Notes under the pieces: model-generated
Seen by the model: only the letters and a program-made list of their open reading frames with translations
Told to the model about the DNA's origin: nothing
Databases searched by the model: none
DNA from: Sagittula salina
Lineage (GTDB): Bacteria; Pseudomonadota; Alphaproteobacteria; Rhodobacterales; Rhodobacteraceae
Length of the DNA: 64,000 nt
Direction: 5' to 3'
Assembly (NCBI RefSeq): GCF_017813235.1
Contig: NZ_JAGISH010000001.1
Span: 310,001 to 374,000, forward strand
Position numbers and translations under genes: made by a program
Shown: piece after piece, positions 8,725 through 16,799 of the stretch
How the letters are laid out: every line of letters starts with the position of its first letter
Numbering within the stretch: the first letter of the stretch is position 1

Positions 8725-9312
8725 ATGCGCCGCGCAACCGTGACCCGCAAGACAGCCGAGACCGAGATCACCGTCGAGATCAACCTCGACGGCACCGGCC
8801 AGTACGACATGCAGACCGGCGTGGGCTTCTTCGATCACATGCTGGACCAACTTTCGCGGCATTCGCTGATCGACATGACCGTGCGCGCAAAGGGCGATCT
8901 GCACATCGACGATCACCACACGGTCGAGGACGTGGGTATCGCCATCGGTCAGGCGCTCGTGCAGGCGCTTGGCGACAAACGCGGCATCCGCCGGTACGGT
9001 GCATGCCTGCTGCCGATGGACGACACGCTTGTGCGCTGCGCACTCGATCTCTCGGCCCGGCCCTTCCTCGTCTGGGACGTTGACCTGCCCTCGTCGAAGA
9101 TCGGTACCTTCGATACCGAACTCGTGCGCGAATTCTTTCAGGCGCTCGCCACCCACGGCGGCATCACCCTGCACATCGACCGCCTGCATGGCTTCAACAG
9201 CCACCACATCGCGGAGGCCACTTTCAAGGCCGTGGCCCGCGCCCTGCGCGAGGCCGTCGAACCCGACCCGCGCAAGTCCGACGCCATCCCCTCGACCAAG
9301 GGCGCGCTCTGA
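8725..9312 (+). CDS. hisB: Imidazoleglycerol-phosphate dehydratase
   Basis: The 195-residue enzyme dehydrates imidazole glycerol phosphate to imidazole acetol phosphate in histidine synthesis. It is the monofunctional form with both Mn-binding repeats: [13 protein letters not shown] with [11 protein letters not shown] in the first half and [19 protein letters not shown] in the second. The ATG follows an AAGGA site. It heads hisB-hisH, with hisA further on; the gap to hisH is 42 bases, consistent with one operon. Confidence 0.97.
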   Translation: MRRATVTRKTAETEITVEINLDGTGQYDMQTGVGFFDHMLDQLSRHSLIDMTVRAKGDLHIDDHHTVEDVGIAIGQALVQALGDKRGIRRYGACLLPMDDTLVRCALDLSARPFLVWDVDLPSSKIGTFDTELVREFFQALATHGGITLHIDRLHGFNSHHIAEATFKAVARALREAVEPDPRKSDAIPSTKGAL

Positions 9313-9354
9313 CGCGGCCCGCCCGCGCCTGACCAGCCCGCAAGGATCAGACCC

Positions 9355-9990
9355 ATGCTCACCGCCATCATCGACTACGAAAGCGGCAACCTGCACTCCG
9401 CCGAGAAAGCCTTCCAACGGATGGCGGCCGAGACCGGCGCGGGCTCCGTCGTCGTGACCTCCGACCCCGAAACCGTGGCCGTGGCCGATCACATCGTGCT
9501 GCCCGGCGACGGCGCCTTCCCCGCCTGCGCGGCGGCGCTGCGCGCCTCCGGCTGCTTCGACGCCATGGTGGAGGCGGTGGAGGTCCGCGGCCGCCCCTTC
9601 CTCGGAATCTGCGTCGGGATGCAGCTGATGGCCCGCGAGGGCCACGAATACGAAGCGACCCCCGGCCTGAACTGGATCGACGGCTCGGTGGAGCAGATCC
9701 GCCCCGCAGATCCCGCGATGAAGGTGCCGCACATGGGCTGGAACGACCTGGTGATCGACCACGCTCACCCGGTGCTGGCCGGGATCGAAAGCGGCGAACA
9801 CGCCTATTTCGTGCATTCCTACCAGATGCGGATGGACGATCCCGCGCAGCGGCTGGCGCATGTGGACTACGGCGGCGATGTCACCGCCATCGTGGGCTCC
9901 GGCACGCGCATCGGGTTCCAGTTCCACCCGGAGAAAAGCGCCGCCGCCGGGCTGCGCATGATCGCCAACTTCCTGACGTGGCGCCCCTGA
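9355..9990 (+). CDS. hisH: Imidazole glycerol phosphate synthase, glutaminase subunit
   Basis: This 211-residue class I glutamine amidotransferase supplies ammonia to HisF. The triad is visible: Cys86 in FLGICVGMQLM and His191/Glu193 in FQFHPEKS. MGWNDL and HAYFVHSY are also present. The start has an AAGGA site. The partner HisF is not encoded in this window, which is unusual because hisF usually follows hisA. Confidence 0.97.
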   Translation: MLTAIIDYESGNLHSAEKAFQRMAAETGAGSVVVTSDPETVAVADHIVLPGDGAFPACAAALRASGCFDAMVEAVEVRGRPFLGICVGMQLMAREGHEYEATPGLNWIDGSVEQIRPADPAMKVPHMGWNDLVIDHAHPVLAGIESGEHAYFVHSYQMRMDDPAQRLAHVDYGGDVTAIVGSGTRIGFQFHPEKSAAAGLRMIANFLTWRP

Positions 9991-10048
9991 GTACCGGCCC
10001 GTAAGAGCGCTGGCCCGTAAGCGCCAGACCCCAAGCGTTTGACGTGGA

Positions 10049-10070
10049 CGCGCCCCCCCGAAGGGGCGCG
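10049..10070. terminator. Possible bidirectional hairpin between hisH and the DUF2147 gene
   Basis: An 8-bp GC stem (cgcgcccc / ggggcgcg) with a 6-base loop lies between two convergent stop codons. There is no T run, so terminator function is uncertain. Confidence 0.45.
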
Positions 10071-10088
10071 CCGAACATGACCGGCGCC

Positions 10089-10499
10089 TTAGCGACGCAC
10101 CCAGGTCCCACCATTGCGGCAGATGCCCAGAACGCAACCCGAGACCTTCAGCTTGTCGCCGCTCAACTCCAGCTTCGAATTGTAGGTCTTGTCGCGATCC
10201 GGCGAATAGACCTTGCCCTTGTACTGGCCATTGCCCGACGGCACCGTCTCAGAAATGATGGTCCGCCCGGTATTGGCGCTCTTGATCTGCTTGCCGCTGC
10301 TGTCGAAGGACCGCACCAGCTTGCCACAGAGCGCAGGTCCGCAGGGCTTCACCTCGATCAGGCCGAAGTGACCGTTGTCGTCCTGCGCCGTCTGCCAGGT
10401 CCCCTCCAGCGGATCGGCGGCGGCAAGCCCTGCGGCCATAACCAGCCCGGTTGCCAGCCCCATTGCCCGCGCCCCAAGTCCGAAAGCCTTGAATTTCAT
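10089..10499 (-). CDS. Exported DUF2147 domain protein
   Basis: The 136-residue product starts at ATG 10499 with GGGAGG upstream and opens with a signal peptide (MKFKAFGLGARAMGLATGLV...GLAAA). The mature part has DUF2147 features: LEGTWQT, GLIEVKPCGPALCGKLVR, GKVYSPDRDKTYNSKLEL and GCVLGICRNGGTWVR. Four cysteines could form two disulfides. The family is common beside his genes in Rhodobacteraceae, but its role is unknown. Here it lies opposite to hisH and hisA, within the his region but on the other strand. Confidence 0.88.
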   Translation of the reverse strand: MKFKAFGLGARAMGLATGLVMAAGLAAADPLEGTWQTAQDDNGHFGLIEVKPCGPALCGKLVRSFDSSGKQIKSANTGRTIISETVPSGNGQYKGKVYSPDRDKTYNSKLELSGDKLKVSGCVLGICRNGGTWVRR

Positions 10500-10646
10500 C
10501 ACGTCAGTCCTCCCTTTTGACCTCTTCTCACCTTGACGCCCGCGCCGTCCTGCGATCAAGCATGACCCGAGGTGCGCGCCCCCTCGTGTCGCAACGTCAC
10601 GCGGCCCGGACGGCAGGGTGCCGAGATGAAGGAAAGGCCGCTGACC

Positions 10647-11369
10647 ATGATCCTCTACCCCGCCATCGACCTGAAGGACGGCAAAGCCGTGCGCCTGCTG
10701 CGCGGCGACATGCAGAAGGCCACCGTCTTCAACGACGACCCCGCCGCGCAGGCGATGGAGTTCGTGACGGCGGGTTGCGAATGGCTGCACCTCGTGGATC
10801 TCAATGGCGCCTTCGCCGGCGAGCCGGTGAACGCCGCCGCGGTCGAGGCGATCCTCGCCCAGACCCGGACGCCCGCGCAGCTGGGCGGCGGCATCCGCGA
10901 CATGGCCACGATCGAGGCATGGCTGTCCAAGGGCCTCGCCCGCGTCATCCTCGGGACCGTGGCGGTGGAGAACCCCGCGCTGGTGCGCGAAGCCGCCCGC
11001 GCCTTCCCTGGACAGGTCGCCGTGGGTATCGACGCCCGCGACGGCAAGGTGGCGACCAAAGGCTGGGCCGAGACGACCGACGTCGACGCCACCGACCTCG
11101 CCCGCAGCTTCGAGGACGACGGCGTCTGCGCCATCATCTACACCGACATCAACCGTGACGGCGCCATGCAAGGCCCCAACGTGGAGGCCACCGCAGCGCT
11201 TGCCCGCGCCGTGACGATTCCCGTGATCGCCTCGGGCGGGGTTTCCTCGCTCAAGGATCTGGAGGCATTGCGCGACTGCGGCGCGACGCTGAACGGCGCG
11301 ATCTCGGGCCGCGCCCTGTACGACGGCGCACTCGACCTGAAGCAGGCGCTCGCCGCGCTGAAGGCCTGA
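10647..11369 (+). CDS. hisA: ProFAR isomerase (HisA)
   Basis: The 240-residue TIM-barrel isomerase acts on the HisI product before HisF/HisH. ATG 10647 gives the normal N-terminus [15 protein letters not shown] with catalytic Asp8; the second acid is Asp129 in VGIDARDG. Phosphate-binding GGGIRD and VIASGGVSS are present. In-frame ATG at 10626 is an alternative, but GGAAAGG better suits 10647. It is separated from hisH by the opposing DUF2147 gene, so it probably has its own promoter. Confidence 0.96.
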   Translation: MILYPAIDLKDGKAVRLLRGDMQKATVFNDDPAAQAMEFVTAGCEWLHLVDLNGAFAGEPVNAAAVEAILAQTRTPAQLGGGIRDMATIEAWLSKGLARVILGTVAVENPALVREAARAFPGQVAVGIDARDGKVATKGWAETTDVDATDLARSFEDDGVCAIIYTDINRDGAMQGPNVEATAALARAVTIPVIASGGVSSLKDLEALRDCGATLNGAISGRALYDGALDLKQALAALKA

Positions 11370-11531
11370 TCTTTCAATACCGGCGTCGTAAATCGAACAC
11401 GCCCCAGAAGCCGCTCCCGAAAACACAGCAGCGGCCGCAACAGAGGTCCGCGCCCGCTGCCCCCCTATCGCCCTGCGTCTGGTCGCCCCCCCCTCGACCA
11501 AGCGTTCCGACGCACTTGCCCTGTCCGGGCC

Positions 11532-11990
11532 TCACTCCGGCAGGGCAGCCGCCGCCTTCTCGGTCAGGGTCGCCAGTGCGTCCTTGAGCGGCACAAGGCT
11601 GTCCAGCTCGGGAGAAACGTTCACCGCTTCCATCATGCGGCCCACGTCCTGCATCACGAACCACGTCTGCCCGTCGTCCTCAACCACCAGCACGCGGAGC
11701 GGCAGCATCAGCCCGGCGCGAAAATTCTCCTGCATCACCGGTGTGCCCAGGGTCGGGTTGCCAAAGATCACAAGTTCCGCGTCAGTCAGGGCCATACCTG
11801 CCTCCTTGGCGCCAACCGCATGGTCGATGCGGGCAAAGACGGCGACACCCGCCTCCTCCAGCACACCCTCCAGCCGGTCCGCAGCCTCTGCCACGGTGCC
11901 GTCTGCCTCAACCCAGTTCAGGTTCTGGTCCGCCGTGGCCATCACAGGCCCCCACGTCAGCATAAGAACCGCCGTCAGGAATACCCGCAT
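11532..11990 (-). CDS. Exported DUF302 domain protein
   Basis: Start ATG 11990 is set by a strong AGGAGG site 6 bases upstream; earlier ATGs in frame are less suitable. The 152-residue product has a signal peptide (MRVFLTAVLMLTWGPVMATA) and one DUF302 domain: VAEAADRLEGVLEEAGVAVFARIDH, LVIFGNPTLGTPVMQENF, and LPLRVLVVEDD. The fold is known from small periplasmic proteins of unclear role. Nearby genes give no functional clue. Confidence 0.85.
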   Translation of the reverse strand: MRVFLTAVLMLTWGPVMATADQNLNWVEADGTVAEAADRLEGVLEEAGVAVFARIDHAVGAKEAGMALTDAELVIFGNPTLGTPVMQENFRAGLMLPLRVLVVEDDGQTWFVMQDVGRMMEAVNVSPELDSLVPLKDALATLTEKAAAALPE

Positions 11991-12230
11991 GATCATCCTC
12001 CTCTCCATTGGATCGTGTGTTACCCTCCGAACCCCCGGCCCATGGGCTTCGTTCCCCGGCATTCAAGGATCGCCGGCCGCGCCCTCGCGCCTTCCCGCCG
12101 ACGCGAAAACCCGGTTTAGGCAGCCCGCCGCCCGGCCCCGGACCCCCGCTTGATACGGCGCCTCCGCGCGTCCATCTCCTGACCACGGGCAGCGCGACAG
12201 CCGCGCCAGACGCCCGCAAAGGAGACTGAC

Positions 12231-12812
12231 ATGACCATCCGGACGAAGATCCTCGGTACCGCCACCATCGCAGCCCTGTTTGCCGCGCCCATGGCTCCCG
12301 CCTTCGCCCAAGGGGCGGACGCAACCGCCACCGGCCAGACGCAGCTTCAGGCAGAAACCGGAACCGACTCTGCCGCACCGATGGATACAAAGGCCGAAGC
12401 GAAGACGCAGGCCGGGACCGGCGTCCAGACGCAGGCGCAAAACGGCGCGACAGCCGGGGCACAGCCCAAAGCAGGCGCCGAAGCCGACGCTCAGGCCGTT
12501 GCTGAAACCGAATTCACTGACGAGGAACTGCAAAGCTTCGTCGCCGCCGTGAACGCCGTCGGAGAAATCCGCGCCAACTACATGCTGAAGATGAAGCAGG
12601 CCCCGAATGAGGAGGCCGCCACCGAGCTTCAGACCGAAGCCATGGCCGAAATGAAGGCCGCCGTCGAGGCGACCGAGGGCATGGACGTCGACACCTACAA
12701 CGAGATCGGCCGCGCCATGCAGACCGATGCATCCATCAACGACCGCATCGCCGCTCTGTTCAAGGCACAAGCGGACGCGCCCGCCGCCGACACCACCCAA
12801 GGCAACGGCTGA
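12231..12812 (+). CDS. Exported DUF4168 family protein
   Basis: This 193-residue protein begins with a signal peptide (MTIRTKILGTATIAALFAAPMAPAFA) after an AAAGGAG site. A low-complexity Ala/Gln/Thr linker (about 27-85) precedes a DUF4168 helical domain containing FTDEELQSFVAAVNAV and a late YNEIGRAMQTDASINDRIAAL. Members are periplasmic or surface proteins of unknown function. A strong terminator follows. Confidence 0.8.
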   Translation: MTIRTKILGTATIAALFAAPMAPAFAQGADATATGQTQLQAETGTDSAAPMDTKAEAKTQAGTGVQTQAQNGATAGAQPKAGAEADAQAVAETEFTDEELQSFVAAVNAVGEIRANYMLKMKQAPNEEAATELQTEAMAEMKAAVEATEGMDVDTYNEIGRAMQTDASINDRIAALFKAQADAPAADTTQGNG

Positions 12813-12838
12813 CCCTCCCCCACAGCCGAAGCCTCACG

Positions 12839-12874
12839 CGCCGCCCCCGCCTCCGGGGGCGGCGTTATTCGTTT
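12839..12874 (+). terminator. Terminator after the DUF4168 gene
   Basis: An 11-bp stem (cgccgcccccg / cgggggcggcg) with loop cctc is followed by TTATTCGTTT. Confidence 0.8.
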
Positions 12875-12960
12875 AAAAACCGGTTTCACCCGACCTACAC
12901 GGCCCAGACCCGCCCCCCGCAACGCCCTGCACGCGCCGCGCGGGCCCCGGCTCGCCGCTC

Positions 12961-13030
12961 CCCCTGCTTCTTTGGTTCGGCAAGTACCGCGGGGGAATCG
13001 CAGCTCCGCTGCGATGGGGGCAGCGCCCCC
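12961..13030 (-). repeat. Dispersed intergenic repeat, copy 1 (reverse)
   Basis: Reading on the minus strand it has GC-rich inverted repeats, then CGCGGTACTTGCC and GAACCAAAGAAGCAG. It matches the copies at 22090, 44114 and 55386. Confidence 0.75.
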
Positions 13031-13272
13031 TGCTCGGTTTCGAACCGTGGCGACGTACGGTCAGAGAATCGCATGTCGCTCGACCGGCACCGGCATGGCA
13101 TGGGAGGTCTGCAAATACCGGCAGTGCTGGGCCTCCTCCTCCCTTTCGAACCGGGGCGGCGTCAGGATGGTGTTTCGAATGCCCGGCTTGACGCGTCGTC
13201 TCATCCCTGGACGCTGCAGCTAACGGCAGAGCTGGACCCCTTCCCCGTTGCATGCTCCACCGCGCTTCGCTG

Positions 13273-14166
13273 TCAGGAGGCGAAGGCGCTCTTCATGCCC
13301 CCTGCTTCCTGAGTGCGGAAGATGGAGCTGTTGTCCAGCGCCGGTGGCAGCGGCAGTCGGACTGGGACGGAATCCAGCCGGGGCTGGTAGCACGGTGCGC
13401 CGGTAATGACGCGCTCCAGCAGGTCATCGTGGAAGCGACGCTGCCCCAACGCGTGGATGTAGCTCGACCCGCCCAGGAGCGGCCAGGCGTCGGCGCTGGC
13501 GCATTCGTAGAAGAGAATGCGGCGCGCGCGGGTGGAGGTATTCGGTGCCGACCCGTGCAGGATGCGCACGTGGTGCACCGTCATGTCACCGGCCTTTCCG
13601 GTCAGCGTCACCGCTCTGTCGCGGTCGAAGTCGGGATCGTCCGGCGAGACGGCGCCGCAGAAGACGCCATCGTGGTGATGCGACAGCACCGGACCACGAT
13701 GGCTGCCGGGGATGACCATGAGGGGGCCGTTTTCCTCATCCATGTCCTCAAGCAGCACGCCGAAGGCCAGCAGGGAATCGTTCGTCGCCGGGTAGAAGGC
13801 CCAGTCCTGATGCCATTCCACCGCCGCGCCGCCGCCGGGCGCCTTGCAGTTCAGCTTTGACGTGTTGATGACCGTGTCCGGCCCGAGCAGGTCGGTCAGC
13901 ACCTGCGTGATGCGCGAGTTGCGCAGCAGGTCCCGGAAGAAGGGGGCGTTGCGGTGCGGCAGCTTGATCCGCGTCAGCCGGGGCATGGTGGCCGAATGCC
14001 CCTTGTCGAGGTCATAAAGCTCGTTGCTTTCACGCACCTGCCGCGAGGCTTCGACCCAGTCTTCTGTGATGCGGCGCGCCTGCGCCAGTTCCTCCGGCGT
14101 CAGCGCGCCCCTCACCAGCAGGTAGCCCTCCCGGTCGTAGAATGCCTTTTCTTCCGCGCTCAGCAT
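13273..14166 (-). CDS. Phytanoyl-CoA dioxygenase (PhyH) family protein
   Basis: ATG 14166 follows GGGAGGAGA and gives 297 residues. It is an Fe(II)/2-oxoglutarate-dependent oxygenase: the metal motif is WHQDW (His119, Asp121), and the distal His with the 2-oxoglutarate-binding Arg lies in ILHGSAPNTSTRARR. The N-terminus (EEKAFYDREGYLLVRGALTPEEL) is typical of PhyH proteins. The substrate is unknown; family members hydroxylate varied small molecules. It is the last gene of a leftward three-gene unit with a beta-hydroxyacid dehydrogenase and an SDR, suggesting a catabolic route in which the substrate is hydroxylated and oxidised. Confidence 0.88.
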   Translation of the reverse strand: MLSAEEKAFYDREGYLLVRGALTPEELAQARRITEDWVEASRQVRESNELYDLDKGHSATMPRLTRIKLPHRNAPFFRDLLRNSRITQVLTDLLGPDTVINTSKLNCKAPGGGAAVEWHQDWAFYPATNDSLLAFGVLLEDMDEENGPLMVIPGSHRGPVLSHHHDGVFCGAVSPDDPDFDRDRAVTLTGKAGDMTVHHVRILHGSAPNTSTRARRILFYECASADAWPLLGGSSYIHALGQRRFHDDLLERVITGAPCYQPRLDSVPVRLPLPPALDNSSIFRTQEAGGMKSAFAS

Positions 14167-14238
14167 GGTCTCTCCTCCCCCTTGCAACGCCTGAAAGAAG
14201 GTCCGCCGCCCCGGTTGGGGGGCGGCGGACAGATGGGA

Positions 14239-15138
14239 TCATTCCCCGAGTTTCGTGCCGTTCAGCGCCGCCACATGGTCGGCGAGCCAGGGCACGTAAT
14301 CCTGCGCATGACCCGTGGCCTCGGCGTGGACGAAGTACTGCCGCGCTGCCGAGAGGCAGAGCGTCATCACATCCGCCGCCGCCGCCATGTTCGACGCGTA
14401 GCGCAGGTCCTTCGAAGCGTTGGCGATGGAAAACTTGTGGATGTCGCGTTCGCCATCCACCACGCAGCGCATGAAGGTGTCGAAGAAGCCGTTGCCCAGT
14501 CGCGAGGAGCCGATCACCTGCCTGACCGTCTCCGGCGCGATGCCGGATTTGGCGCCCAGCACCGTAACCTCCGCATAAAGTGCGGCGTAGCCCATGGAGA
14601 TGGTGTTCATCAGCAGCTTCATCTTGTGGCCTGCGCCGACTTCGCCCACGCGGTTGATGTTGCCCGCCCAGCACTGGATCACCGGCAAGACCTGTTCAAA
14701 GATCGCCGCGTCGCTGCCCACCATACAGTCGAGCGTGCCGGCCTCGGCCTCCTTCGGCGTGCGGCCCAGCGGCGCGTCGACCATATGGCCGCCCTTCGCC
14801 GCCAGCTCTTCTGCCAGCGCCAGCGTCGATACCGGGTCGGCGGTCGAGGTCTCGATCACCACCAGCCCCTCCCGCGCACCGGCGAGGATGCCGTCCGGGC
14901 CTCGGAACACCGATTCCACCTGCGGGCTGTTCGACAGGCAGGTGTGGATGATGTCGCACTGCTCCGCCATCTCGCGCGGCGAGGCGGCCTCCGTCGCGCC
15001 CATGCCCACCAGGCTTTCGACCGGGGCGCGGTTGCGATGCCCGCGCACCATCAGCGGGTGGCCCTTTTGCAGCAGGTTCTTTGCCATGCCGTGGCCCATG
15101 TAACCCAGACCTATGAAGCCGACCTTTGCCTTCGTCAT
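14239..15138 (-). CDS. NAD(P)-dependent beta-hydroxyacid dehydrogenase (3-hydroxyisobutyrate dehydrogenase family)
   Basis: The 299-residue protein starts at ATG 15138 with GGGAGAGAAG upstream. The Rossmann motif GFIGLGYMGHGMAKNL is at the N-terminus, followed by the substrate-binding DAPLGRTPKEAEAGTLDCMVGG-like stretch and GAGHKMKLLMNTI, whose Lys is catalytic. The family includes 3-hydroxyisobutyrate, tartronate semialdehyde and 6-phosphogluconate-like dehydrogenases. The exact substrate is not clear. It is the middle gene of the PhyH operon, 35 bases after the SDR stop. Confidence 0.9.
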   Translation of the reverse strand: MTKAKVGFIGLGYMGHGMAKNLLQKGHPLMVRGHRNRAPVESLVGMGATEAASPREMAEQCDIIHTCLSNSPQVESVFRGPDGILAGAREGLVVIETSTADPVSTLALAEELAAKGGHMVDAPLGRTPKEAEAGTLDCMVGSDAAIFEQVLPVIQCWAGNINRVGEVGAGHKMKLLMNTISMGYAALYAEVTVLGAKSGIAPETVRQVIGSSRLGNGFFDTFMRCVVDGERDIHKFSIANASKDLRYASNMAAAADVMTLCLSAARQYFVHAEATGHAQDYVPWLADHVAALNGTKLGE

Positions 15139-15173
15139 TCTCTTCTCTCCCATGTCAGTGATGTCTGCGCGGG

Positions 15174-15935
15174 TCACAGCCGCGCGGTGATCCCGCCGTC
15201 GACGAACAGCACGTGCCCGTTGACGAAACTCGATGCCTCGGAGCAGAGGAAGACAGCCGCGCCGACCAGTTCCTCCACCCGGCCCCAGCGTCCCTGCGGC
15301 GTGCGATCCGCAAGCCAGGCGCAGAATTCGGGGTTGTCAACCAGCGCCTTGTTCAGGGGCGTGTCGAAGTAGCCGGGCGCGATGGCATTGACGTTCAGGC
15401 CCTTGGGCGCCCAGTCGGTGGCCATGCCCTTGGTCAGGTTCGCGATGGCCCCCTTTGAAGCGGTATAGGGCGCGATTCCGGGACGCGCCTGCAACGTCTG
15501 GACGGAAGCGATATTGACCATCCGGCCCCGGCCTCGGCCGATCATGTGCCGCGCGCAGGCCTGCCCGACGTAGAAGGCCGAATTCACGTTCGTCACCATC
15601 AGCCGGTCAAAGATCTCGGGCGGGAAGTCTTCAAGCGCGGTGCGGTGCTGCATTCCTGCGTTGTTGATCAGGATGTCGATGGCGCCGTACTCCGCCTCGA
15701 AGCCGTCCACCGCCGTGCGCACGGCATTTGCGTCGGTCACGTCGAAGGCCAGCGTCGCGACCTCTGCCCCTTCGGCGCGCAGCGTGTCAGCCGCCTCCTC
15801 CAGCCGGTCCGCGTTGCGTGCGTTCAGCACCAGCGCGGCGCCCGCCTCCGCCAGCCCGCGCGCAAGCGCAAGGCCGATCCCCAACGACGAGCCCGTTACC
15901 AGCGCCCGCCGCCCTGTCAGATCGAATAGTCCCAT
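15174..15935 (-). CDS. Short-chain dehydrogenase (gluconate 5-dehydrogenase-like)
   Basis: ATG 15935 follows GAGGGGGGAT. The 253-residue SDR has TGSSLGIGLALARGL for the cofactor, NNAGMQH, the catalytic Ser region NIASVQT, and YTASK (Tyr and Lys), ending near VDGGIT. The closest general pattern is 2-keto-gluconate/gluconate 5-dehydrogenases, but sugar acids, polyols or other alcohols are possible. It is the first gene of a leftward operon and has a TGGTATACCA operator 86 bases upstream. Confidence 0.9.
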   Translation of the reverse strand: MGLFDLTGRRALVTGSSLGIGLALARGLAEAGAALVLNARNADRLEEAADTLRAEGAEVATLAFDVTDANAVRTAVDGFEAEYGAIDILINNAGMQHRTALEDFPPEIFDRLMVTNVNSAFYVGQACARHMIGRGRGRMVNIASVQTLQARPGIAPYTASKGAIANLTKGMATDWAPKGLNVNAIAPGYFDTPLNKALVDNPEFCAWLADRTPQGRWGRVEELVGAAVFLCSEASSFVNGHVLFVDGGITARL

Positions 15936-15986
15936 GATCCCCCCTCGCGGCACGAAATTCGCCCGCGTCTTCGTGTTTTCATCCGG

Positions 15987-16030
15987 TTGACATCCGGTGT
16001 CGCAACCGCTTTGTTCAAAATGGTATACCA
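15987..16030. promoter_or_regulatory. GntR-type operator TGGTATACCA and promoter region, SDR/LysE divergon
   Basis: The perfect palindrome TGGTATACCA lies at 16021-16030 between divergent genes at 15935 (minus) and 16200 (plus). A TTGACA hexamer is at 15987-15992. TGGT-N2-ACCA is the shape of FCD-type GntR operators such as those of UxuR/ExuR. It occurs in two more promoters here (24477, 60758). Confidence 0.65.
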
Positions 16031-16199
16031 TCTGAGGCGCGATGCAAGCGCCCGGAGTATGCGAGGGAGGACTTCACCAGATGACGGCCAGGGAACCGGC
16101 CACAGAGCCCGCCGGCGCGCGGTGCGGAGCGCACGGCAGACAGCGGGCCAGAGACCAGGCCAGCCCCGAGGGCACGCCTGCCCGCAGCGGGAGAGCGGC

Positions 16200-16799
16200 A
16201 TGCTGACATTCGCGGCCGCGGTGTTCTTTTTGATCGTGACGCCGGGACCGGGGGTGTTGTCCACCGCCGGGGTCGGCGCGGCCTACGGATTCCGCGCCGG
16301 GCTTCGGTACGTCACGGGTCTGTTCATCGGCACCAACCTCGTGACGCTGGCGGTGGTCAGCGGCGTCGCCGCCGTGGTGCTGTCGGTGCCGGTGGTGCGC
16401 TGGGTGCTGATGGCCGCCTCCATCGCGTATCTCATCTACCTTGCCGCGCGCATCGCCTTTGCCGGGGCAAGGATCGCGTTCATCGAGGCCAAGGCCCCGC
16501 CCGCGATCCTGGCCGGGATCGCGTTGCAGGCGATCAATCCGAAGGCCTACGCCGTCAACACGACGCTTTACGCGGGCTTCCCTTTTGCCCCCGACAACCT
16601 GCTGTTCGAGACATTGGCCAAGCTGGTCATCGTCAACGCGATCTGGATTCCGATCCACCTTGGCTGGCTCTGGGCAGGGGCCTCGCTGCACCGGCTGAAC
16701 CTGTCGGAGCGCGCACAGCACCGCATCAACCTCGCGATGGCCGCATCCATGCTCATGGTGGTCGCCCTCGCCCTCATTTCCGGGATCAGGAATGCCTGA
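16200..16799 (+). CDS. LysE/RhtB family exporter
   Basis: ATG 16200, preceded by GGGAGAG, gives a 199-residue integral membrane protein with about six hydrophobic helices. The first helix contains FFLIVTPGPGVLSTAGVGAAYGFRAGLRY, the signature of LysE-type amino acid and small-metabolite exporters; ALQAINPKAYAVN is the matching second-half motif. Its start is in the divergent region with the TGGTATACCA operator. Its last 8 bases overlap the next gene, so they are translationally coupled; this suggests export of an intermediate or toxic acid from the pathway. Confidence 0.9.
   Translation: MLTFAAAVFFLIVTPGPGVLSTAGVGAAYGFRAGLRYVTGLFIGTNLVTLAVVSGVAAVVLSVPVVRWVLMAASIAYLIYLAARIAFAGARIAFIEAKAPPAILAGIALQAINPKAYAVNTTLYAGFPFAPDNLLFETLAKLVIVNAIWIPIHLGWLWAGASLHRLNLSERAQHRINLAMAASMLMVVALALISGIRNA

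Larger units (their letters stand above)
12813..13272. other. 460-base intergenic region between convergent genes
   Basis: It holds the terminator at 12839-12874, one copy of the dispersed repeat (12961-13030), and unassigned sequence with two TTTCGAACCG-type boxes near 13038 and 13146. Frames here encode low-complexity arginine/proline peptides without recognisable domains. No gene is called. Confidence 0.6.

Noticed and set aside
13030..13160. Two TTTCGAACCG boxes resembling tRNA T-arms.
   Set aside because: No acceptor, D-arm or anticodon arm could be paired around them, so they are not tRNA genes or clear attachment sites.
12873..13253. Possible small gene in the 12.9-13.3 kb intergenic region.
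   Set aside because: The peptide is Pro/Arg/Ser-rich, overlaps a dispersed repeat, and has no convincing ribosome site or domain.
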